64,000 nt of DNA, from NCBI RefSeq assembly GCF_004348545.1, contig NZ_SMKL01000007.1, forward strand, positions 1 through 64,000, read 5' to 3'. The stretch comes from Jiangella ureilytica (GTDB taxonomy: Bacteria > Actinomycetota > Actinomycetes > Jiangellales > Jiangellaceae). The notes beneath the pieces are model-generated. The model was given only the letters and a program-made list of their open reading frames with translations. It made no database searches and was not told the origin of the DNA. The first letter of the stretch is position 1. Every line of letters begins with the position of its first letter. Below are positions 10,061 to 18,564 of the stretch, in pieces. A program made the translations under genes and the position numbers.

Positions 10061-10972
10061 CTAACTCTTCACCAGGTAGGAGAAGACGCTCTCGAGCGAC
10101 TCGTCCGTCGGCGAGACCTCGTAGAGCCGGATGCCCGCGGCGCGGGCGACGCGTGGCAGCAGCTCGGTGAACCGCAGGAAGGACACCGCCTCGACGCTCA
10201 GCACGTCGTCGGTCAGCTGGACGCCGGCGGTGGAGCCGTCGGCGATGAGCGCGGACGCGAGCGCACGGTCGTCGGAGGAACGGATGACGTACTGGTGCGG
10301 CCGGTCGATCATGAGCCGGCGGATCTCGCGGAAGTCGCCGGACGCGGCGTGCCGGCCGGCGACCATGACCTCGATCTGTTGCGCCAGCTGCTCGACCTCT
10401 TCGAGGATGTGCGAGCTGAACAGCACCGTCCGGCCCGCGGCGCCCATCTGGCGCAGCAGGTCCATGAGGTGCAGTCGCTGCCGCGGGTCCATGCCGTTGA
10501 ACGGCTCGTCGAGCAGCAGGACGGCGGGGTCGTGCACGAGCGCCGAGGCCATCTTGACCCGCTGGCGCATGCCCTTGGAGTACTCGCCGACCTTGCGGCC
10601 CTGCGCGAACTCCATCTCGACCGTGGCGAGCGCCCGCTTGGCCGCGGCGCCGGGGTCGGGCAGGCCGTGCAGCTCGGCGTTGGCCAGCACGAACTGCCAG
10701 CCGGTCAGGAAGTCGTAGGAGGCCTCGCGCTCGGGCACCAGCCCGATGGTGCGGTAGATCTCCGGGTTCTTCCAGACGGTGACGCCGTCGAGCGTGACGG
10801 TGCCGGCCGAGGGCGCCAGGAACCCCCCGAGCATGCTGATGAGCGTCGACTTGCCGGCGCCGTTGGGACCGAGCAGGCCGGTGATGCCCGGGCCGATGGT
10901 CATCGTGACGTCGTTGACGGCGACGACGTTGCCGTACCAGCGCGACACGGTGTCCACGGAGAGGACGTTCAT
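10061..10972 (-). CDS. ABC transporter ATP-binding protein
   Basis: 303 residues. Walker A is GLLGPNGAGKST, the signature is EYSKGMRQRVKMA, Walker B is AVLLLDEPFNGMD, and the switch His lies in FSSHILEEVEQLA. It energises the neighbouring ABC-2 permeases. Its ATG overlaps the stop of the upstream permease (ATGA). A C-terminal region of about 80 residues after the NBD may be regulatory. Confidence 0.92.
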   Translation of the reverse strand: MNVLSVDTVSRWYGNVVAVNDVTMTIGPGITGLLGPNGAGKSTLISMLGGFLAPSAGTVTLDGVTVWKNPEIYRTIGLVPEREASYDFLTGWQFVLANAELHGLPDPGAAAKRALATVEMEFAQGRKVGEYSKGMRQRVKMASALVHDPAVLLLDEPFNGMDPRQRLHLMDLLRQMGAAGRTVLFSSHILEEVEQLAQQIEVMVAGRHAASGDFREIRRLMIDRPHQYVIRSSDDRALASALIADGSTAGVQLTDDVLSVEAVSFLRFTELLPRVARAAGIRLYEVSPTDESLESVFSYLVKS

Positions 10973-11874
10973 GAGACGGAGACCTTCCGGTAGCGCAGGT
11001 TCAGCAGGGCCCAGCAGGCGCCGATGACGGCGAATGTCACCAGCACGTACACGACGCCACCGGCGTCACCGGGCGGTGGTGCGACGGCGGACGAGGAGGC
11101 GTCGAGCACCCAGGATTGGAAGCCGTCGACCAGCGTGATGGGCGACAGCAGCCCCAGCCAGCCGGCCAGGTCGGCGTTGCCGACCTCGTAGCGGATGATC
11201 CCCTGCAGGGCGCTGACGGCGGCGAAGCTCAGCGCGAAGACGGTGATGATGGCGGCGACGCCGAGTCCGCGCCGCGGCGTCAGCGATGCGATGACCAGCC
11301 CCACGCCGGCGAACACCACCGCGAACACCGCCGCGCCGACCAGCGCCAGCAGCACGTCGCCGGTCTCGCGGCCGACCGGGAACTCCGCCAGCAGCGCACC
11401 CACGTACATGATCAACAGTGGCGCCGTCAGCAGCAGGAACAGCGCCGTCGCCAGCCCCGCGAACTTCGCCAGCACATAGTCGGAGCGCTCGAGCGGCCGC
11501 GAGAAGTACAGCGGGACCGTCTTGAACCGCAGGTCGCGCGAGAGCGACGCCGGCGCCTGCGCGGCCACGAAGATGGTCAGGATGCCCTGGGTCACGACCG
11601 CGTAGCGCGAGTACGCCAGCGGCAGCTCGCCGGTGATGCTGGACGTGACGTTGGCGATGACGGTGATGATGAACGCGGGCAGGCACATGACGCCGAGCAG
11701 CAGCATCGGCAGCACCTTGGCGCGGGCCGACCGGCCCAGGCCGTAGGCGCCGCGCAGGCTCTGCGCGAACAGCGCCCGGGTGACCTGACGCCGGCCGAGC
11801 CGCGGGCCGTCGTACTTGCGGTAGCCGATGTCGTGGATGACACCCGACGGCGGATTGGGCATCGGGCGGCTCAT
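10969..11874 (-). CDS. ABC-2 type transporter permease (larger subunit)
   Basis: 301 residues starting MSRPMPNPPSGVIHDIGYRKYDGPRLGRRQ, with a cytoplasmic N-terminus and about six helices. The start overlaps the stop of the preceding ATPase and its own stop overlaps the start of the next ATPase, both as ATGA, so the operon is tightly coupled. The frame is open for about 1 kb further upstream, but that part is the shadow of the ATPase. Confidence 0.88.
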   Translation of the reverse strand: MSRPMPNPPSGVIHDIGYRKYDGPRLGRRQVTRALFAQSLRGAYGLGRSARAKVLPMLLLGVMCLPAFIITVIANVTSSITGELPLAYSRYAVVTQGILTIFVAAQAPASLSRDLRFKTVPLYFSRPLERSDYVLAKFAGLATALFLLLTAPLLIMYVGALLAEFPVGRETGDVLLALVGAAVFAVVFAGVGLVIASLTPRRGLGVAAIITVFALSFAAVSALQGIIRYEVGNADLAGWLGLLSPITLVDGFQSWVLDASSSAVAPPPGDAGGVVYVLVTFAVIGACWALLNLRYRKVSVS

Positions 11875-12773
11875 TCCTGGTCCTCTCCGAAGACCTCCGA
11901 GATGTGGTGCCGGCGCTGCTCCAGCCGGATCAGCCCGACCCCCTGGGCGGCGACGGTGTCGCGCACGACGTCGTAGGTCTCGTCGTCGTCGAGCGAGAGC
12001 TCCAGCAGGTGGCCGTCGCGCTTCACCGTCAGCCCGGCGGCCGTCAGCGCGTCGGCGACGGCATCGGTCTCGGCCGACACCTCGATCGCCAGGAACTGGC
12101 TGGTGCGGGTGAACTCCGACGTGGACGACGACCGCAGCAGCTGGCCGCCGTCGACGACCACCACGTGGTCGGAGATGCGCTCCAGCTCGCCGAGCAGGTG
12201 CGACGTCACCAGCACGGTGATGCCGAACTCGGCCCAGATGCGCCGGATCAGCAGCAGCATCTCGTCGCGGCCGACGGGGTCGAGCCCGTTGGTCGGCTCG
12301 TCGAGCATGACGATCTCGGGGTCGTGCACGAGCGCCTGGGCCAGCTTGACCCGCTGCTTCATGCCGGTGGAGTAGCCGCCGATGGGGCGGTACCGCTCCT
12401 CGTAGAGGCCGACGTGGCGCAGGGTGTCGGCGGTCCGCTCGCGCGCGGCGTCGGCCGGCAGCCCGGACATGCGCGCCATGTGCACGACGAACTCGGTGGC
12501 GGACACGTCGCCGGGCAGGCAGTCGTGCTCGGGCATGTAGCCGACCCGCTCCCGGATCGCCGGCCCGTCCTTCGTCACGTCGAGCCCGAAGACGCGCGCC
12601 GTGCCGGACGTCGCCGGCGACAGCCCGAGCAGGACCTTGATCAGCGTCGACTTGCCCGCGCCGTTGGCGCCGACGAGCCCCACGACGCCCGGCTCGACGT
12701 CGATGGTGAGCCGGTCGAGCGCGGTGGTCGCCGGGAACCGTTTCGTCAAGTCCTCGGTCTGGATGACTGGCAC
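11871..12773 (-). CDS. ABC transporter ATP-binding protein (first gene of the double exporter operon)
   Basis: 300 residues. Walker A GLVGANGAGKST, signature GGYSTGMKQRVKLA, Walker B EIVMLDEPTNGLD and the switch region TSHLLGELERISD are all intact. It is paralogous to the second ATPase of the same operon. A 50-residue C-terminal extension ends QRRHHISEVFGEDQE. The transcription start should lie in the 130-nt gap before it, which also holds the terminator of the upstream flavoprotein gene. Confidence 0.92.
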   Translation of the reverse strand: MPVIQTEDLTKRFPATTALDRLTIDVEPGVVGLVGANGAGKSTLIKVLLGLSPATSGTARVFGLDVTKDGPAIRERVGYMPEHDCLPGDVSATEFVVHMARMSGLPADAARERTADTLRHVGLYEERYRPIGGYSTGMKQRVKLAQALVHDPEIVMLDEPTNGLDPVGRDEMLLLIRRIWAEFGITVLVTSHLLGELERISDHVVVVDGGQLLRSSSTSEFTRTSQFLAIEVSAETDAVADALTAAGLTVKRDGHLLELSLDDDETYDVVRDTVAAQGVGLIRLEQRRHHISEVFGEDQE

Positions 12774-12875
12774 GGCTCGACGCTACCGGTGCCACCCCGC
12801 CGCGCGCGTCGGGCGGGGGTACGACACGCGATGTCGTACCAGAGCACGACCTTCCCCGAGCCGGCGGCACGGTGT

Positions 12876-12899
12876 GACCCTGAGACCACTCTCAGGGTC
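12876..12899 (-). terminator. Hairpin terminator after the flavoprotein gene
   Basis: Perfect 10-bp stem (GACCCTGAGA, complement at 12890-12899) with a CCAC tetraloop, extended by a G-U and a G-C pair. It starts 7 nt beyond the stop of the flavoprotein gene on the minus strand. Confidence 0.8.
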
Positions 12900-12905
12900 G
12901 CGCCG

Positions 12906-14261
12906 TCAGAGCGTGTCGGCGGCCTTGCGCGCGGCGATCTGGACCGGGTCCCACACCGACGAGAACGGCGGCGCGTAGGCGAGGTCGGTCATGGCCAGCT
13001 CGCCGACCGTCAGCTCGGTCCACAGCGCCATGGCGCACACGTCGATGCGCTTCGCCGAGCCGTCGCGGCCGACGATCTGGGCGCCCAGCAGCCGGCCGGT
13101 CGGGCGCTCGGCGACCATCTTGACGGTGATCGGCTGTGTGCCGGGGAAGTAGCCGGACCGCGTCGTCGACTCGATGGTGACGGCGACGTGGTCGAGCCCG
13201 GCCTCGACGGCGTCGCCCTCGGTCAGGCCGGTGCGGGCGAGCTCGAGGTCGCACACCTTCGTCAGCGCGGTGCCGACGATGCCGGGGAACCGGGCCGAGC
13301 CGCCGCCGAGGTTGGTCCCCAGGATCCGGCCCTGCTTGTTGGCGTGCGTCCCCAGCGGCACGTGCACCCAGGCGCGGCGGACCCGGTCCCACGTCTCGAC
13401 GCAGTCGCCGGCCGCCCAGACGCCGTCGGCCACCCGCTGGGTGTCGTCGGTGCGCAGCCCGCCGGTCTCGCCCAGCGGCAGCCCGGCGGCGCGGGCCAGC
13501 TCCGTGGCCGGCCGCACGCCGGTCCCGAGCACGACGATGTCGGCCGCGAACGTGCCGGCGTCGGTCACGACGGCGGTGACGCCGCCGGCGCCGGCCTCGA
13601 ACGCCGTCACGTCCGCGGAGGTGACGACGTCCATGCCCATGCGCTCCATGGCGGCGTGCACCTGGGTGCCGAGGTCGGGGTCGAGGGTGTTCATCGGCTC
13701 CGGGCCGCGGTCGACGACGGTGACCGTCAGGCCGCGGCGGACCAGCGCCTCAGCCATCTCGAGGCCGATGTACCCGGCGCCGACGACGACGGCGCGACGC
13801 ACCTCGCGGCCGAGGTGGGCGATCACGGCGCCGCCGTCGTCGAGGGTCTGCACGCCGTGGATGCCCGCGGCGTCGGCGCCGGGGACGTCCGGTCGCACGG
13901 GCGTCGCGCCGGTGGCGACGATCAGCTGGTCGTAGCCGAGCCGCTCGCGCCGGCCGGCCGCGTGGTCGACGACCTCGACCCAGCCGGCGTCGGTGTCGAT
14001 GGCGACCGCCTCGGTGAGCAGGCGGACGTCGATGCCGTTGGCGCGGTGTTCCTCGGGCGTGCGCGCGACCAGCGCGCCGGGCGAGGCGACGTCGCCGCCG
14101 ATCCAGTACGGGATGCCGCACGCCGAGTAGGACGTCCAGTGCCCGCGGTCGACGGCGATGACGTCGAGGTCGCGGCCGGCCGCCTTCGCCGTCCGCAGTG
14201 CCTGCGAGGCCGCGCTCATTCCGGCGGCGTCCGCCCCGATCACCAGCACGCGGTCAGCCAT
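12906..14261 (-). CDS. FAD-dependent pyridine nucleotide-disulfide oxidoreductase (CoA-disulfide reductase/NADH oxidase type)
   Basis: 451 residues. FAD-binding motif VLVIGADAAGMSAASQA near the N-terminus, a single redox cysteine in YSACGIPYWIGG (the CoA-disulfide reductase position), an NAD(P)-binding motif VVVGAGYIGLEMAEAL and the second FAD motif VWAAGDC. A C-terminal dimerisation domain follows. The family reduces CoA disulfide or related low-molecular-weight disulfides. ATG at 14261 with GGAGG 5 nt upstream; it overlaps the end of the methyltransferase gene by 8 nt, so the two are co-transcribed. Confidence 0.88.
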   Translation of the reverse strand: MADRVLVIGADAAGMSAASQALRTAKAAGRDLDVIAVDRGHWTSYSACGIPYWIGGDVASPGALVARTPEEHRANGIDVRLLTEAVAIDTDAGWVEVVDHAAGRRERLGYDQLIVATGATPVRPDVPGADAAGIHGVQTLDDGGAVIAHLGREVRRAVVVGAGYIGLEMAEALVRRGLTVTVVDRGPEPMNTLDPDLGTQVHAAMERMGMDVVTSADVTAFEAGAGGVTAVVTDAGTFAADIVVLGTGVRPATELARAAGLPLGETGGLRTDDTQRVADGVWAAGDCVETWDRVRRAWVHVPLGTHANKQGRILGTNLGGGSARFPGIVGTALTKVCDLELARTGLTEGDAVEAGLDHVAVTIESTTRSGYFPGTQPITVKMVAERPTGRLLGAQIVGRDGSAKRIDVCAMALWTELTVGELAMTDLAYAPPFSSVWDPVQIAARKAADTL

Positions 14262-14907
14262 CGGCACCTCCGGGGACGACGTGCCGGCGGATCCAGGCGT
14301 GCATGGCGATGGCCGCCGCGGCGCCGGCGTTGATGGACCGGGTGGAGCCGAACTGCGCGATCGACAGGACGGCGGTGACGTGTTCGCGCGCGGCCTCGGA
14401 CAGGCCGGGTCCCTCCTGCCCGAACAGCAGGACGCAGGCGCGCGGCAGGTCGAACGTCTCGAGCGGGACCGCACCGGGCAGGTTGTCGATGCCGATGACG
14501 GGCACGCCCTCGGCCCGCGCCCAGGCGGCCAGGGCGGCGAGGTCGGCGTGGTGCCGTACGTGCTGGTAGCGGTCGGTGACCATGGCGCCGCGGCGGTTCC
14601 AGCGGCGCCGGCCGACGATGTGCACCTCGGCGGCGAGGAACGCGTTCGCCGTCCGCACGACCGAGCCGATGTTGAAGTCGTGCTGCCAGTTCTCGATCGC
14701 CACGTGGAACGGGTGCCGGCGCCGGTCGAGATCGGCGACGATGGCCTCGTTGCTCCAGTAGCGGTACCGGTCGACGACGTTGCGGCGGTCGCCCCGGGCG
14801 AGCAGGTCCGGGTCGTAGCGCGGATCGTCGGGCCGAGGACCGGGCCACGGGCCCACGCCCGGCAGCTCCGGCCCGTCGGGCACCGTCTCCTCGCTCACGG
14901 TGCCCAA
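14254..14907 (-). CDS. TrmH/SpoU family RNA 2'-O-methyltransferase
   Basis: 217 residues with the three SPOUT knot motifs: NIGSVVRTANAF (motif 1), VLLFGQEGPGLS (motif 2) and GSTRSINAGAAAAIAMHAW (motif 3). The family methylates ribose 2'-OH of tRNA or rRNA using S-adenosylmethionine; the target here is not known. It has a short N-terminal extension rich in Pro and charged residues. It is co-directional with and overlaps the flavoprotein gene. Confidence 0.9.
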   Translation of the reverse strand: MGTVSEETVPDGPELPGVGPWPGPRPDDPRYDPDLLARGDRRNVVDRYRYWSNEAIVADLDRRRHPFHVAIENWQHDFNIGSVVRTANAFLAAEVHIVGRRRWNRRGAMVTDRYQHVRHHADLAALAAWARAEGVPVIGIDNLPGAVPLETFDLPRACVLLFGQEGPGLSEAAREHVTAVLSIAQFGSTRSINAGAAAAIAMHAWIRRHVVPGGADG

Positions 14908-14930
14908 CGGTAGCCGGGATCGTGCCGGCG

Positions 14931-15683
14931 TCAGCCCTGGGCCTTGAGCTTGTCCAGGGCGACGGCGGCCAGCGCGTTCAGGTCGAACGTCGTCGACTCC
15001 GGGTTCCCGGCGACGTAGACGCCGCGGTCGCCGTCGATCATGTAGATGACGCGGGTCGGGACGGCCGGCATGTTCGCCGACTCCGTGACGGTCTCGACCG
15101 CGATGACCTCGTCGGCGTCGACCTCCGGTGCGTCGACCGTGCTGGTGCGGACGGTCATGTCGAGGGTCTGGCCGGCGGCCTCGCCGCTGATCGTGATCTC
15201 GCCGCAGCGGTCGTAGTAGTCCTGGACGCTGGCGACGTCGTCGGCACTCGCGTGGGTGTAGACGGCGTTGACCAGGACGTCCGCGCCGGAGGTCGCGGAC
15301 ATGCCGGCGGACTCGGCGCCGTCCTTCTGCAGCGGGTTGTTGTCGTAGGCCTGGCAGTCGGCCGGCTCGTAGCTGACGCCCTCGAGCAACTGCGCCATGC
15401 CCTCGGCGGCGCTGCTCAGCTGGGCGACGTCGAACGCGGACACGGTGGCGCCCTCGGGCAGGTCCTCGGCCGTGAGCAGCGCGGCCTGCAGTTCGCCGGC
15501 GGCGGCCTCGCCGCCCTCATCCTCGGCGCCGGCCTCGTCCGTGGCGTCGCCGGCGGGGGTCTCGCCGGCCGCGGCGGTCTCGTCGCCGCCGGTGGTCGCG
15601 TCGCCGCCGGGCTCGTCGTCACCGCCGCACGCTGCGAGGAGGAGGGTGGCGGCCACAAGCGCAGAAATTCCGAGCTTTCGCAT
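14931..15683 (-). CDS. Secreted lipoprotein, unknown function
   Basis: 250 residues with a lipoprotein signal peptide (MRKLGISALVAATLLLAACGG; lipobox LAAC) and then an acidic Gly/Glu/Asp/Ala-rich linker of about 50 residues before a folded C-terminal domain of 170 residues. I start at the ATG at 15683; the frame is open further upstream but the signal peptide fixes the start. No motif identifies the fold; a PknH-sensor-like or LppX-like extracellular domain is possible but unproven. It is divergent from the ECF sigma gene. Confidence 0.8.
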   Translation of the reverse strand: MRKLGISALVAATLLLAACGGDDEPGGDATTGGDETAAAGETPAGDATDEAGAEDEGGEAAAGELQAALLTAEDLPEGATVSAFDVAQLSSAAEGMAQLLEGVSYEPADCQAYDNNPLQKDGAESAGMSATSGADVLVNAVYTHASADDVASVQDYYDRCGEITISGEAAGQTLDMTVRTSTVDAPEVDADEVIAVETVTESANMPAVPTRVIYMIDGDRGVYVAGNPESTTFDLNALAAVALDKLKAQG

Positions 15684-15872
15684 GATGTGTCTGGATCCTT
15701 GACTGAGGGGTGTGCATAGGACATCCCCTGACATGAGCAGTCGTATCCGCTGTCACGCAGGGGAACGGCGGCAAATCTACCGACCTCCGGGCGCGCGCGT
15801 GGGCGGTGCCGAAGATTTGCTCCGGACGGCCGATGCACGACGTGGACCGGCCGAACTGGTATCCCTTGGGGC

Positions 15873-16355
15873 ATGGCCGTCGACTTCCACGAGTACGTGG
15901 CGACCCGGCGACGGCCCCTGCTCCGCCTGGCCTACCTGCTCACCGGCGACCCCCACCACGCCGAAGACGTCGTCCAGACCGCGCTGCTGCAGGCCTTCCG
16001 GCAGTGGCGGCGCGTGAGCAGGGCCGACCAGCCCGACGCCTACGTGCGGCGCATGGTGGTCAACGCCTACATCGACGGCAAGCGCCGGCGCAGCTCCACC
16101 GAGTCCCCGACAGCCCCGGAGGACCTCCCCGCCGCCGTCCAGCACGACCACACCGACGCCCACGCCGAGCGGTCGCTCATGTGGACCGCGCTGGCCGGGC
16201 TGCCGCGGGTCCAGCGCGCGGTCCTGGTGCTCCGCTACTACGAGGATCTCGACGACGCCCGCATCGCCGAGCTCCTCGGCAGCAGTCCCGTCACCGTCCG
16301 GTCGAACGCCTCACGGGCGCTGGCCAGGCTGCGGAAGGAGTGGACCCGTGTCTGA
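15873..16355 (+). CDS. ECF sigma factor, SigE-family (Streptomyces-type SigE/sigma70 ECF)
   Basis: 160 residues: sigma region 2 (FHEYVATRRRPLLRLAYLLTGDPHHAEDVVQTALLQAFRQW, then DAYVRRMVVNAYID) and region 4 (LAGLPRVQRAVLVLRYYEDLDDARIAELLGSSPVTVRSNASRALARLR). These short ECF factors direct RNA polymerase to stress or developmental promoters. The stop overlaps the start of the downstream membrane protein by 8 nt, typical of a sigma factor and its partner. Confidence 0.92.
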   Translation: MAVDFHEYVATRRRPLLRLAYLLTGDPHHAEDVVQTALLQAFRQWRRVSRADQPDAYVRRMVVNAYIDGKRRRSSTESPTAPEDLPAAVQHDHTDAHAERSLMWTALAGLPRVQRAVLVLRYYEDLDDARIAELLGSSPVTVRSNASRALARLRKEWTRV

Positions 16356-17259
16356 CCTCGACCCGGAGCTCGAAGCCTTCCTGCGCACCACGCTGATCGA
16401 CCACGCCGCCGACGCCCCGGCCGGTGACGACCTCGCCGCCGCCGTGACCCGCGTGGGGCGGGCACAGCGCCGCCGGCACCGGCTGACCGGCGGGGCGGTG
16501 GCCCTCGCGCTCGGCGCCGTGGCGGTCCTCGCCGGGTCGCAGCTCGGGCCCTTCGCCGACGACGTCGAAGCGCCACCAGCCGGCGCCCGCCGGGACCTCG
16601 GGACCGGGGTCGGGAAGGCACTCCCGCCCGAACCGTCGATGCGTACCTGCGACGGGACCGGCTGGCCGGCCTTCGACGTCGCGCTGCTCACCGAGCGGCC
16701 ACCGGTGGACCCGTCCAGCGACCTGGGCCAGGACATCGCCGGCAGCGATCTCGACACGAGCCCCGTCCAGGCCGCCCGCTGGGCCCTGGCCGGGCAGGTG
16801 GGCAACGTCGCCTATCTGCTCGGATGGACGTCCAGTGGCGCCGTCGTGAAGACGATGTTCAGGAACGACAACCCGGCGGGCACCTGGACACGTGCCGGTG
16901 CGGTGGAGTTCTGCGAGCTGCAACTCGCGTTCGCCGACGGCCGGCAGCCGGCCTCCTGGTCACTGGCCGCCGAGCCCGGACCCGAGGCCACCACGATCCG
17001 GATCCATCTTCTGCCGCCCTGGTGCGCTGAGGGCTACGTGGACACCGCGCCCGACCTGCTGACCGACGTGCTCGTCGACTACCGCGACGACTCCGTCGTG
17101 GTCACGCCGCTGGTGCGGCCGCCGGCAGAGCCGGAGACCCACAGCTGCGAGGCGGGGGAACCCAGTGTGGTCGACGTCGATCTCGCCGGGCCGCTGGGCG
17201 ACCGACAGCTCCTGGACGGCCGCTGGGACCCGCCCCGGCCGGTCGGCCAAGGGGCCTGA
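16348..17259 (+). CDS. Membrane protein paired with the ECF sigma factor (possible anti-sigma factor)
   Basis: 303 residues. A cytoplasmic N-terminus of about 45 residues, one transmembrane helix (residues 50-68) and an extracytoplasmic domain of 230 residues with several cysteines (CDGTGWPAF, EFCELQL, PPWCAEGY, HSCEAGEP). There is no HXXXCXXC zinc motif, so it is not a ZAS-type anti-sigma factor. GTG start with AAGGAG upstream, overlapping the sigma gene. A sensor or anti-sigma role is inferred from the pairing only. Confidence 0.75.
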   Translation: MSDLDPELEAFLRTTLIDHAADAPAGDDLAAAVTRVGRAQRRRHRLTGGAVALALGAVAVLAGSQLGPFADDVEAPPAGARRDLGTGVGKALPPEPSMRTCDGTGWPAFDVALLTERPPVDPSSDLGQDIAGSDLDTSPVQAARWALAGQVGNVAYLLGWTSSGAVVKTMFRNDNPAGTWTRAGAVEFCELQLAFADGRQPASWSLAAEPGPEATTIRIHLLPPWCAEGYVDTAPDLLTDVLVDYRDDSVVVTPLVRPPAEPETHSCEAGEPSVVDVDLAGPLGDRQLLDGRWDPPRPVGQGA

Positions 17260-17331
17260 CGGATCAGCGTCCGCGACCGGCCGCCGTGGTCGATCGCTGT
17301 TGATCGGCTCCCATGCTCCGCGGGACACTCC

Positions 17332-17871
17332 CTAGAGGCCGAGGTCGGCCTGGGAGTAGGCGGCCCGGTACTCCAGCCCCGCCGCCTCGATGCGCTCCTT
17401 CGAGCCGGTCGCCCGGTCGACGATGACGGCGACGGCGACCACGCCGGCGCCGGCCTCGCGCAGCGCCTCGACGGCGGTGAGGACGCTGCCGCCGGTGGTG
17501 GAGGTGTCCTCGACGGCGAGGACGCTGCGCCCGGCGACGTCGGGACCCTCGATGCGCCGGCGGAGGCCGTGCTGCTTGGCGTCCTTGCGCACCACGAACG
17601 CGTCCAGGGTGCGCCCGGCGGCGTGCGCGGCGTGCAGCATCGAGGTCGCGACCGGGTCGGCGCCCAGCGTGAGCCCGCCGACGGCGTCGAAGGCGAGGTC
17701 GGCGGTGAGGTCGTTCATGACGTGCCCGACCAGCGGGGCCGCCGCGCCGTCGAGCGTGATGCGGCGCAGGTCGACGTAGTAGTCGGCCTCCTTGCCGGAC
17801 GACAGCACGACCTTCCCGTGCACGACGGCCTTCTCGGTGATGTGGCGGCGCAACTCGTCCCAGGCACTCAC
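17332..17871 (-). CDS. pyrE: Orotate phosphoribosyltransferase
   Basis: 179 residues, the usual length. It joins orotate to PRPP to give orotidine 5'-phosphate in pyrimidine synthesis. The PRPP-binding motif is SVLAVEDTSTTGGSVLTAVEALREAG, and the catalytic loop carries VVRKDAKQHGLRRRIEG. The GTG at 17871 fits the family N-terminus (SAWDELRRHITEKAV); upstream open frame is shadow of the divergent gene. It lies alone, 30 nt from the divergent hydrolase gene. Confidence 0.93.
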   Translation of the reverse strand: MSAWDELRRHITEKAVVHGKVVLSSGKEADYYVDLRRITLDGAAAPLVGHVMNDLTADLAFDAVGGLTLGADPVATSMLHAAHAAGRTLDAFVVRKDAKQHGLRRRIEGPDVAGRSVLAVEDTSTTGGSVLTAVEALREAGAGVVAVAVIVDRATGSKERIEAAGLEYRAAYSQADLGL

Positions 17872-17901
17872 GAGGCACGAGCGTACGGCAGGCTGTGCAC
17901 C

Positions 17902-18549
17902 GTGCAGCCCGGTGCCGTCGTCGTCGTGTCCGGCCCGCTCGGTCCGTGGGCCGCCGGGCGGGCGCTGGCCGAGCCCGGACGCCTGCCCTACCCCGTCGTC
18001 GTCGCCGAGCCGGTCGCCGACCGCACGCCGTACGCCGTCGCCTGGCTGGCGGCCGCGGCCCGCGACCTGCTCGCGGCGCCCGCGCTCACCGCGTCGCCGC
18101 TGCTCCTCGTCGCGCACGGCACGGCCGGTCCGCTGCTGCCGGCGCTGGCCCGCGCCCAGCGGGCCGCCGGCCGCCGCGTCGGCGGCTACGTGTTCGCCGA
18201 CGCCACCCTGCCGCGGGCGGGCTCCCCGTCGCACCTCGACCTGCTGCGGGCGGCCGACGGCGAGCAGGCCGACGCCGTCCACACCACCCTGCACGACGGC
18301 GCCGGCTGGCCGCCGGGCGCCGCCCACCCGGGTGACCACGACTTCTGGACCGAGCGGCTGCCGCCCGCACCGGACTGGCCCGACGCGCCGTGCGGCTACC
18401 TGCACACCGGTGCCGCCGTCGCCGGCATCGGGCCGGCCGACTTCTGGACGCGGTCGGCCGCGGCTCGCGGCTGGCCGGCGCACACGATGGCCGGCGGCGA
18501 GGACGTGGCGGACGCGCTGGCGGGGCTGATCGCCGCACTCCCCGGCTGA
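17902..18549 (+). CDS. Alpha/beta-hydrolase-like protein
   Basis: About 215 residues. The LLLVAHGTAGPLLPALARAQ segment resembles the nucleophile elbow of alpha/beta hydrolases, but the motif reads GTAG where a catalytic Ser would be expected (HGTAG in place of GxSxG), so it may be inactive or use Thr. A C-terminal half rich in Pro, Asp and Trp carries HTGAAVAGIGPADFW. The GTG at 17902 is the first sensible start after the divergent pyrE start. Function not known. Confidence 0.65.
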   Translation: MQPGAVVVVSGPLGPWAAGRALAEPGRLPYPVVVAEPVADRTPYAVAWLAAAARDLLAAPALTASPLLLVAHGTAGPLLPALARAQRAAGRRVGGYVFADATLPRAGSPSHLDLLRAADGEQADAVHTTLHDGAGWPPGAAHPGDHDFWTERLPPAPDWPDAPCGYLHTGAAVAGIGPADFWTRSAAARGWPAHTMAGGEDVADALAGLIAALPG

Positions 18550-18564
18550 CCACGACCCACGCGA

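Noticed and set aside
10969-12870. 633-residue fused protein
   Set aside because: Only the last 301 residues are a real permease; the upstream part is an Arg-rich shadow of the ATPase gene in another frame.
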